64,000 bases of DNA from Triangularia verruculosa (Eukaryota; Ascomycota; Sordariomycetes; Sordariales; Podosporaceae). Position numbers and translations under genes: made by a program. Below, piece after piece: positions 55,201 to 64,000 of the stretch. The notes under the pieces are model-generated. The model worked only from the letters and a program-made list of their open reading frames with translations, was not told the origin of the DNA and searched no databases. The stretch is from the NCBI GenBank assembly GCA_033296885.1, contig MU863895.1, positions 1 through 64,000 on the forward strand, given 5' to 3'. Within the stretch, counting starts at the first letter, position 1, and every line of letters begins with the position of its first letter.

Positions 55201-58200
55201 GTTGAGGAAGCTGGTGGGTTGGGCGAGCCCCCGGCGGTTGAGTCCATCTACCGTCCTGGAGGTGGCGAACTTCGCAGCTTGCAAGGAGAGTTCAACAACG
55301 TCCTCAACGCTCTTTTGACGAACGATGTCGCGACGACGCATCTCAAGTCTATCATGTCATCTTCGACTGAGGTCACAGAGGAGCTTTCGCTTGTGGAGCA
55401 AAACGTTTCCTTGCTCATCCACCGATTGACTTCCCGCTTTGGTGCCTATCAAGATCTGACCATGCCGCTGGTCAGCTTCCTCCGCTGCCTAAAGATGGGT
55501 CTTTCCCTGGGCCGGGGCGTCGTCCCTGCTAGTCCCTCAACAGAAGACAACGAAGACGAAGACACCAAGTCCGAACTCCTTGTCTCCGTCACCCCCTTCC
55601 TCCAAGGCACCGTCTACCGCGCCGAAACCGAGGACCTTCCCCTTCGCAACTTTGCCTTTCTGTACTTCATCCAAACTGTCGCTACCGTTGAAGGCCGTGA
55701 TCAACTCCCCCAGTCTATGCGCAAGCAACTGTTTGAGTCCCTGGCCATCATCCACGAAGTCTATAGCAAGAGGTTTGAAGAAGACAAGCGCAAAGAAGTT
55801 GAGGCTAGTGGACTGAGCTATGTCCACAAGGGCAGCTTGGAGGATGAGAAGGAATATGACCAGAAGGAATTCGACAGCCTCTTCCCTGACTATTACGCTG
55901 AAGACAAGGAAGATGACGACAAGCCAAAGGTGAAGAAGCCGAAGAAATCAAAGTACAGCGGGAAAGATCTGGCCGTTATGCTAGCTGAGGCGCACGAGAA
56001 GATTTTCTTGGCAAGTCAAGAGCCGCAGGTCATGATCAAGGAGCTTTGCACGCAAGTTGCGAGAACAGTTGCGAGATCAAAGGGTGGGCAGTCGGGGCCG
56101 GAGATGGATGCGGTGTTACTCCCTGCTACGCTGCTCGTGTTTGAGGACTCGGTCAAGGCTTTCTCCGCGGGGGTTGAGAGTGGGAATTACAACTTTTACA
56201 CTGATGCTCATCTGGCTGAGGTGCGCAAGGTGCTGGGTTTGGTGAATGCCATTCGCAACAGGTTCTTGGAGTTGCAGGGGATTGATGAGATTGGACATCA
56301 TCAGACGCTGGCGGATGTCATTTTGGCTTGTGACAAGGTGCTTGAGATGGCGATTGATGACCCGCTGGCTAAGATTATCACGGCGATTGAGAAGTTGCAT
56401 GCGCATGTTTATGAGTGGCATGAGGGGGGGTGGGCTACGGCTGCGAATAAGGCTGTTGCTCTTTATGAGAAGCTCAGGGATACGATTTGTGACTGGCGCA
56501 GACTTGAACTCTCCTCCTGGTCGAGACTGCTGGATGTGGAGGTCAAGAGATTTCATGATGAGGCGAAGGCTTTCTGGTTTGATGCGTACAATGATGTCAT
56601 ACTCAAGTCCTGCGTCTTTTTGGAAGAGGGACTGTTGAAGGAGTACGCGGTTGAACTCCTTGAGACGCTGTCGAAGTACTTCACTGGGGATCGGTGCACC
56701 GTTGGGCAGTTCAAAGCTCGTCTGGAGTTGCTGAAGCAGTTGAAGAGCCAGCTTGACTTGTTGAGCAAGGACGAGGCGCAGTTTGGGGTGATTGGGGATG
56801 CGGTTCAGAACTCGATTGCGTACTATGGACGGTATCTGGGCAAGGTGGAGGAGTTTATCAAGAGCGGGAGGCAGCCGCTGGATAGGACGATGAAGGATGT
56901 GTTGCTTATGGGCAAGTGGAGGGATAAGAACATTGAGGCTTTGAGAGCCAGTGCCCGGAAGTCGCATGAGAAGCTGTTCAAGCTTGTGCGGAAGTTTAGG
57001 GCGGTGCTGGAGCAGCCGATTAGGATTATTACTGATCAGGGTTTGCCGGAGGAGAAGCATGAGGGTGCTGGGATGCAGTTTGTCAAGGTTGCTGATCACA
57101 GTGTTGATGCTACTGCGCTTGACCTCTGCCAGAAGATGGTCCCTGGTATTGAGACGCATCCGCAGTGGAGTAGGATGGTCAATTTACCTGGTGTTCTCAG
57201 GGCTATGGGCAAGCATGGCTCGCTGCCGGTGGGTGTGGTTGGGGCTACAAGCACGGTGGATGAGTATATCACTGATCTCGTCTCGTCGATTGCGGAGTTG
57301 AGGAAGGAAACGCCTAGTACTCTTACGGATGAGAACAAGGAGGCTGTTCGCCACCTCAAAACTCGCAAGGTTACGCTTTACAGCGAGACCCTCAAGACCC
57401 TCCGCGCCATGGGCTTCAGTCGCAATCTCGGTACCAATATCCTCGACAAGCAGAGCTCTACGCAAAAGGTCCTTGTTGGGTCGGGATTGATCCCTCATCT
57501 TTCTGGTCCGGACCTTGACGCGCTTGAGTACTTTTACCACAAGACTCTGGACCTGGCGCCGAAGGTCCGCAAGGCAGCGAATGATCACAATGAGGATCTC
57601 AACAGGGAGGTTGTGGGGAGGAGTATTGGCTTCTTTGAGGGCGTGCTGCATGTCATGTTCAAGCAGAGACAGTTCTTGTCGAAGACTGCGCATGCTGATC
57701 GAGCTTTGGAGGAGGCGATTGCGTATGTTCGGCAGTTGTCTATTGGTGGCGAAGGATCTTTTACACCGGAGACGAAGCAGACGAACTGTACTCAGGTGCT
57801 GAAGTGGTTGGTGCAGATTGTCAAGTTTGGTGTTCACCTGGTGGAGGTGCATGGCAAGCTGGGACAGATTGACAATGAGGCTGTCAAGACTAAGTTGGGT
57901 GGATGGGTTGAGACGTTTGCCAAGTTGGAGAAGGTTCAGCAGAATCTGCCTGCTCTTCCGGAGGGCTTTGTTTCCTTGCCTCAGGAGGCTCTTCAGGTTG
58001 ATGTTGAGAGAGAGCTGGCTGCTTTGAAGGTTGATCTCGTTGTTCTTGCTCAGGAGAGGCCGGATTTGGCGTTTGTCATGGAGCAGGTTGATCTCTGGAC
58101 TGACATCCAAGCTACCTCTGAAATCACCAACGGTCTCCAACACGAGGGCATCGACACTTTCGCCAATTCTGCGTTGACTCTCTCGAGCAAGATCCTCGTT

Positions 58201-61146
58201 GCCCTGCAAAACTTCCAAAAGACCGCCCAAACTCTACCCGCAACGACAGAAGACCCAAGCTGGCTCGTCACCTACGGAGAAACCCTTCAAAAATCAATTG
58301 ACGCCCTTCGCATGCCCACCATCACAGCCGACATCACCTCCCTCATCTCTCAACTCCGCTCACTCCCCTCCCCATCAACCGCAACCCCTATCCTTCGCCT
58401 GGTCTTACCCATTCTCACCCAATACTCCACCTCCTGCCTCTCCAACATTTCCAAATTCACCTCTTTACACCGCACCCTCTGCCGCCTAGGCTACACCCTC
58501 TCCTCCACCTTCACCATCATCTCCACCCAAGGCTTCTGCCAACCACAGGAGGAATCCAACGAAAAGTCCAACGAAACCGGTAACGTCGAAAACGACGGCA
58601 CAGGATTAGGTGACGGCGAAGGCGCAGAGGACATCAGCAAGGACATCCAACCCGACGAAGATCTCACCGAGCTAGCTCAGGACAAGAATAACAACACCCA
58701 AAACGACATTGAAGAGCACGATGACGCGGTCGACATGGGCGATGACGAGCTCGAAGGCGAGCTAGGTGACGTCGCTGCCAAAGACGAGGAGGAAGACGAC
58801 AAAGATAAAGATGGTAGTGATGACGAGGAAGATGACGAGATGGATGAACAGGCGGGTGATGTGGATGATTTGGATCCGACGGCGGTGGATGAGAAGATGT
58901 GGGATGGGAGCGGGGAGGATGATGCGGAGAAGGATCAGCAAGGGGAAGGAGAAAAAGGGGAGAAGGATGAGAGTGATACTGTTGCTGCCGAGGAGAAGAA
59001 AGATGACAAGAAGAAGAAGGAAGAGGAGAGTAAGGGGGAGCAGTCGAATGAGAAGGGTGATGATGATGAGGAGAATGGGGAGGATGAGGAGGAAGAAGGG
59101 GAGCCGGGGGATGAGAATGAGGGTGTGGCGATGGAGGAGCTGAATAAGCAGGATCAGCATGTGGATGAGCAGGAGACGTTGGCGTTGCCGGATGATATGG
59201 ATGTTGATATTAGTGATGAGGAGGGAGAGGAGGAGGATGATTTGGATGGGTTGTCTGATGTGGACATTGATAAGGCGGAGGAAGAGGAGAAGAAGGGTGA
59301 TGATGTTGATAGTGACAATGGTGATGAGCAGGAGAAGGGAGAGGAGGAACATCAGAAGGATGAGGAGATTGATGAGGCGGAAGCGGAAGAAGAGGAGAAG
59401 ATTGATGCAGCTGGGGAGAGAGAGGAGGAAATGGATGTTGATGAGCAAGGAGATGAAGGCAAGGATGAAGAAGAGGAGAAGCCAAAGCCGATGCAGGATG
59501 ATGGTGGTGGTATGGATCAGAATGATGTTGCGCCTAGTGAGGTGCAGAACGGCGGCGGTCAGGCGCAGGATGATGCGAATGATATGGAGCAGGATGAGAC
59601 TGACAATAAGGCTGCGCAGAGGGAGTCTGGCGCGGTAAGCAAGCAGCAGGCTGAGCAAGACAAGGCCCCGGGTACGGAGGGTGCACTTTCGACAATGGAT
59701 CAAGAGCAGGGTCCTTCTGATCAGCCAGAGGATGACTCCAAGCAGGCTCAGCCGTTCAAGAAGCTGGGCGATGCCCTCGAGAGGTGGTATCGCAACCAAA
59801 AGGACATTCAAGCGGCTGATGATCAGGAGAGGCCGGAGAAGCAAGCCGAAGATATGTCCAAGGCCGAGTTCCAACATTTGCAAGATGACACCGCCGAAGC
59901 CGATGCCCAGGCTTTGGGTACTGCCACCAACGAAGAAGCCCGTCCCATGGACGACGCCATGGCCATCGACAACGAAATGGAGGAGCAAGGCCAGCAAGTC
60001 CTTCCCGAAGACGAGCCCCTTGAAGAAGAAGGCGACGTCGAAATGGAAGACGCCGAGCCAGCCGCCGAACCCCAAGATGGCATCAAGAAAGACCGTGAAG
60101 ACGGCCGCTCAGGCGTAGCCACCCACAAGGGCGCCCCAGACAACGACAACAAACTCCCCGGCGAAGAACCCGCTCCAGACGGTATCAACGACTCCGACAT
60201 CCAAGAAACCTCCACCCACCTCTCCCACACCGACATCTCCTCCGACCGTCCCCTCCGTCCCTACGACGAAGCCCTGGAACTCTGGTCAACCTTCCAGCAA
60301 AAAACCCAACCCCTCTCCCAATCCCTCTCCTCCCAACTCCGCCTCATCCTCGCCCCGACCCAATCCACCAAACTCTCCGGCTCCTTCCGCACAGGGAAGA
60401 GACTAAACATCAAGAAAATCATCCCTTACATCGCATCCTCCTACAAACGCGACAAGATCTGGATGCGCCGGGCAATCCCCTCCAAACGCGCCTACCAGAT
60501 TCTCCTCTGCGTGGATGACTCCAGCTCAATGTCGGACGAAAACCGCTCCTCCTCCGGCCATCTCGCGCTCGAATCCCTCGTCATGGTCGCGCGGGCGCTG
60601 ACGATCCTAGAATCCGGACAAATCGGCGTGTTAGGCTTCGGGGAGGACGTCTTTGTAGCTCACTCCCTAACCGACCCATCCTTCTCCTCCCACGACGCCG
60701 GCGCTCGCGTGTTGCAAAAATTCACCTTTGCGTCCCAGGGAACGGACATGGTGAAGCTCCTGCGGGCAACAATCGACAACTTTCGGGAGGCTCGCCTCAC
60801 CCAAGCTTCTTCTCCTGGAGGGGAGGATCTCTGGCAGTTGGCGCTGATTCTGTCGGATGGGTTGGTGCAGAGCAGAGATCACGCTAGGTTGAGGCCGTTG
60901 TTACGGGAGGCGATGGAGCAGAGGGTGATGGTTGTTTTCATTGTGATGGATGATGTGAGGGACAAAAAGGGGCATAGTGTGCTGGAGCTGAAGGAGGCTA
61001 GGTTTGGAGCTGATGGGATGCCGGTGGTGAGGAGGTATTTGGATAGTTTTCCGTTTGAGTATTATTTGATTGTGCATGATTTGGAGGATTTGCCGGGTGC
61101 GTTGGCGGGGGTGTTGAGGGGGTGGTTTGCGGAGGTTAACGCTTAG
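46234..61146 (+). CDS. MDN1: midasin (Rea1/Mdn1), dynein-like AAA+ ATPase of pre-60S maturation
   Basis: Exons 46234-51717 and 51775-61146 with one 57-nt intron; 4951 aa, close to the yeast protein (4910). It removes Ytm1 and Rsa4 from nuclear pre-60S particles. Six AAA+ modules are seen by their Walker A motifs: GLSGAGKT (about residue 306), GETGIGKT (640), GPTSAGKT (1079), GETGCGKT (1370), GNPGVGKT (1757) and GPSGSGKS (2067). Walker B motifs are ILLDEINLA, IVLDELNLA, FLLDEISLA and LLD|EMNLA; AAA1 has LIEDLDRAP and AAA6 LVLDNANL, both variant. A long helical linker follows to about residue 4080, then an Asp/Glu-rich stretch (about 4100-4650) and a C-terminal MIDAS domain with CVDDSSSMSD (DxSxS, about 4740) that binds the UBL domains of its substrates. 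The intron splits the AAA5 Walker B between Asp and Glu; retention would stop the protein at 1835 residues. Confidence 0.98.
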
Positions 61147-61981
61147 GGGGTGGGGAGGGGGGAGATAAAGGGGGGAGGGGATGAGGAGAAAAGGGAGATG
61201 GGAAGGGAGGGGTCGAGATGGGTATGAAAAGAAAAAGAAAAAAAAAAAAGAAAAAAAAAAATATAGAGGGGAATTGGGGAGTTGGGAGAGGTGTGATTTT
61301 GGGAGTTTACGGGGTATAGACGGGGAAATTTAGCTGGGGAAAAAAGGGAAAAGTTTGGCGTTTGCGATTTCGTGTGTTTATAGGTTGGGAAAAGGATGGA
61401 AGAATAAAATGCGTGTTTGTTTTTGTCATCTTCTTGAAGTATCCCTCCTGTGTCAACTCTGTGAGCGTGATTTCACCGCAATTGCCTCCCAGTCTCGGCT
61501 CATAGTAGGTGTGTGTCAAAGAGATGTTATAACCATAAAACAACGGGGGCAAGGAAACGAAACAGTCATGTTTGTCAAAGCATAACTTCTTCATGATGTT
61601 TTGGTATTGATATTATATATTCCTCTCTCCTTCTTCATCGATCACCTCGTATCCCCATTGAACCATGGCACATGTTTTGTTTTGTAGGCATATATCCATC
61701 CGTACCCAGTCAGGTTTTGTTCATTCCCCATCCCCATTCCCCATTCGCCATTCACCTCTTCCCAACTCCCCCAAAACCAAATTAAAGATCCTCCCAAACG
61801 TAGTATCCAAGAAAGATCCCAGCCCTCCCTTCTTTCGCTGTATATAATAATAATAATTCTCAAACGCTCGCCAACCCACCAAATTCTACCCATGCTATGC
61901 CCCCCCAAAAAAACCAAAATTCTATAAAAAAAAGTCCTTTTATATCTCCAACCCCCAAACAAAAAAGCCAAAAAAAAAAGT
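61147..61981. other. convergent intergenic region after MDN1
   Basis: 835 bp between converging genes. A G-rich stretch with GGGGGAGGGG words follows the midasin stop, then an A-rich tract (61228-61262) and further A-rich runs near 61905-61980. No gene is supported. Confidence 0.6.
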
Positions 61982-63625
61982 CTAAGCAGTAATAAAATCC
62001 GCCATCCACCCCAACTCACCAACCAAATCATCCACCAACCCCGAATCCGGAATCGTCGCCGTCAAAAGCGGTAACGCAGGCACCTTCTCGCTCATCGCCG
62101 TCTTGGGCAGACTATAAGTCGATTTATTGAGCTTTGAACTAAGCACTCTCGGAGCAGCAGGCTTCTCTTCAGAGTCATCATCGTCGTCGTCCTCGGCGTC
62201 AATGTCATCGTTGTCGTTGTCTGAGTGGTAAAACCCAGGGACGGCGACTGAATCCGGGGATGCCGGCTCTGACACCGCCGGAGCAGCGGCGGTGGTGAAC
62301 CTTGAACGCAAAATCCCGGTGGTTGATGACGGGATGGGGATGATGGGGGTGGGTTGTCTAGGGAGGTTGTTGAACCGGCTGACTGGGAGGGGGGAAGAAC
62401 CAGGGAGCTCCACCGGGGCAGCTGCTGCCAACGAGGCAGGGGTGATGGTGGGTGTAGGGGAGATGGCGCGTAGTGGAGGGGGGGAGAGACCGGTGTACTG
62501 CATCGTTTCTGACACTGCCGAGGTGGCAAAGTTATCGTCGTCTTCGTTTTCTTCGACAATGTCCTCTGGGATGGCGAGGGTGTTGACTGTCTGCTGCTGC
62601 TGCTCCTCCTCCAACGGGGCGTCGTCAACGAGAAACCTCCGGAGAGACTCCGGGGAGATGTCCCTTGACCGGCTACCTTCCGAGCGGGCGGTGGCTCTCT
62701 CGTCATCGGCTGTTGTTGGGGGCAGGGTCGACTCCTTTAGTGAAGAGGAGCTAGTCTTGCGGCTGAACAGCTTGCGCGGCGAGAAAGACCAGCCCGACCC
62801 GGGAGAAATGCTGCGGGCGGAGCGCTTGTGCTGCTGCTGCATGCGCTGCGGCGCCGTGTCCAAGCGGCGAGGTGCAGCGGCAGTGTCAATGATGGGGGCT
62901 GCGGGCTTGAGTTTGGCGTATTTGGCTGCAGGGTCCATGGTCTTGTAGTCGGTTGAGCGAAGGGAGTTCAAGGAGCCACTGCGCTTGCGGAGGGACTGTT
63001 CAACTGGGATCCAAAGAGTGTTGACTGGTTGGCCAGGGAGGTAGGGGCAGGCTGTCGTCGAGGGCAAGGAAGGATCGTGGACTTCGGAGGATCCGTTGAC
63101 CTCATAGTAGTAGTAATATGTCTGACCCATCTTGAGTCCACCACTGCGCTTTGGGGCATTTCCAGCATCGCCATGGCAGATGATATCCTCAAAGTTGTGG
63201 CACCCCCTCCATTGGCCATTGTTCCTTCTGCTGTCGCGTTCCATTGTGTATGGCTTGTTGAAGTTGTCCCAACTGCCTATTAGGTGTACTGTTTGGACTG
63301 AGGGATGCGTTTGCCTGAGCTGTATGTTAGTGACCTGTGAAGAAACTACTCATAATACCTTGAAAAGAAACAAGAAAGCAAAACATACAGCAAGTACTTG
63401 ATTATAAGGTAAAGAGAGACTGAGAGATAGCAAACACAGGACCAGACTGTGAAGCCAAACACACAAGACAAGATAGGAAAAGAGTGAATATGTTGGTGTG
63501 TGTTGAGTGTGAGAGAGAGAGCGTTGCGAGACGAATAGTTCGAAGTTATAAAAAAGAGAGTAAAGTAGACCAAGCTCAAGAAGAACTCACAGCATAAAAG
63601 TAAAGAGGGTGGTGGTCGGATCCAT
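61982..63625 (-). CDS. conserved fungal protein with glycogen-binding-like (CBM48/AMPK-beta type) N-terminus
   Basis: Model: exons 63625-63591 and 63314-61982 with a 276-nt intron; 455 aa. The joined start reads MDPTTTLFTFMLQTHPSVQT followed by VHLIGSWDNFNKPYTMERD; the GSWDNF motif and the following NGQWRGCHNF and TYYYYYEVNG resemble the beta-sandwich glycogen-binding domain of AMPK beta subunits and related fungal proteins. A conserved segment with CPYLPGQPVNTLWIPVEQS follows. The rest (residues 120-455) is Ser/Pro-rich and disordered, with a poly-Gln, an Asp-rich stretch (DDIDAEDDDDDD) and a short hydrophobic-acidic end (DDLVGELGWMADFIT). Function is unknown to me. The second exon is secure; the first exon is chosen because it keeps the frame (35 + 1333 nt) and gives a plausible beta strand before VHLIGSWDNF. 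An ATG at 63244 inside exon 2 would cut off the GSWDNF motif. Confidence 0.65.
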
Positions 63626-64000
63626 GCCGAATTACACAAAGGCTGAGACTCTCAAGTGCGAGTCTCTCTCTGGAACCAGGGCTGTTCGTTCGTGGGTGAC
63701 CCCAGCTCGTCTTATAAGTGGAACAATAGCTTTGTTGGTCCCCTCGCGTGGCAGCTTGCTGGAATGCAACGTGTAGACGCAGGGAATTGGAGGATGCGGC
63801 GTGTAGCCAATGAAAGAGATGACGACGGACCCGGAAGCGCCGTGATTCTGAGCATATGTCGACTGAGTGGTTGGCGCTTAACCACGCTGCGAGTGGACTT
63901 GTCTCAGGGTGGGTAGTATGCCGTAATCCTGTGCCGCAGCGTCAACGCGGTTAAAGTGAAGCGATGGAACGCTGAGGGATGGGTGTGCCGTGGAGAGGAG
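63626..64000. other. upstream flank at window end
   Basis: Promoter side of the last gene; only short unsupported frames. Nothing else is recognised before the window ends. Confidence 0.5.

Noticed and set aside
58762..60075. 437-residue open frame on the minus strand, rich in Leu/Ile
   Set aside because: It is antisense to the Asp/Glu-rich region of midasin; GAG/GAT codons read backwards give CTC/ATC. The apparent hydrophobicity is a composition artefact.
63656..63916. 86-residue plus-strand frame near the window end
   Set aside because: Starts at a non-ATG codon, lies in the promoter side of the last gene and shows no conserved feature.

Overview
The window is a euchromatic piece of a filamentous ascomycete nuclear genome. 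Genes have short GT..AG introns (mostly 50-90 nt) with CTAAC/CTGAC-type branch sites, proteins are closest in style to Sordariomycetes, and a fungal Zn2Cys6 regulator and fungal-specific families are present. A Sordariales-like origin (Neurospora/Podospora/Chaetomiaceae type) is my inference from protein similarity recalled by eye; no search was run. There are 16 protein-coding genes I can support, one tRNA-like locus, one small inverted-repeat element, a 21-bp tandem array and several simple repeats.

Layout. 0.8-3.5 kb: alpha-actinin (-). 5.6-8.7 kb: PUS7/TruD pseudouridine synthase (+), followed by a gene-free convergent stretch with a degenerate repeated motif. 10.6-13.2 kb: TFIIH helicase XPB/SSL2 (-), divergent from a CHY zinc-finger HOT13 homolog (+, 13.9-14.4 kb). 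14.7-15.7 kb: proteasome alpha-4 (-), divergent from a mitochondrial D-2-hydroxyacid dehydrogenase (+, 16.2-17.9 kb). 19.6-21.5 kb: Zn2Cys6 regulator (+). 21.5-25.4 kb: the most accessory-looking stretch, with a MITE-like element, a tRNA-like gene and an unrecognised two-pass membrane protein. 25.4-34.7 kb: three minus-strand genes, DNA ligase I, pyruvate dehydrogenase E1 alpha and a Cdc4-type F-box/WD40 protein. 34.7-37.4 kb: a gene-free 2.7 kb with the 21-bp array. 37.4-38.6 kb: ZIP9/ATX2-type metal transporter (-), divergent from histone acetyltransferase HAT1 (+, 39.3-40.9 kb). 41.8-42.7 kb: CTDK-I gamma subunit CTK3 (-), divergent from pyrroline-5-carboxylate reductase (+, 43.3-44.4 kb). 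45.0-45.7 kb: mitochondrial ribosomal protein bL12m (-), divergent from the 14.9-kb midasin gene (+, 46.2-61.1 kb). 62.0-63.6 kb: a conserved fungal protein with a GSWDNF glycogen-binding-like N-terminus (-).

The genes are mostly single-copy housekeeping functions (cytoskeleton, RNA modification, transcription/repair, proteolysis, mitochondrial metabolism, replication, chromatin, ribosome assembly); they do not form a pathway cluster. I see no secondary-metabolite cluster, no virus-like or full transposon gene, and no clear new multi-gene system. The more interesting signals are: tiny coding exons (4, 5, 7 and 17 nt) in four genes; a 105-bp element with perfect TIRs and an 8-bp target duplication whose inner 21-bp period recurs as a perfect-period six-unit array 14.5 kb away; a motif repeated six times downstream of PUS7; a PIP box in DNA ligase I assembled across a splice junction, with MCB-like boxes upstream; and a switch from C-rich to G-rich coding strand inside several genes.

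All exon boundaries were worked out by eye from splice signals, reading frame and family conservation; lengths follow from those models.
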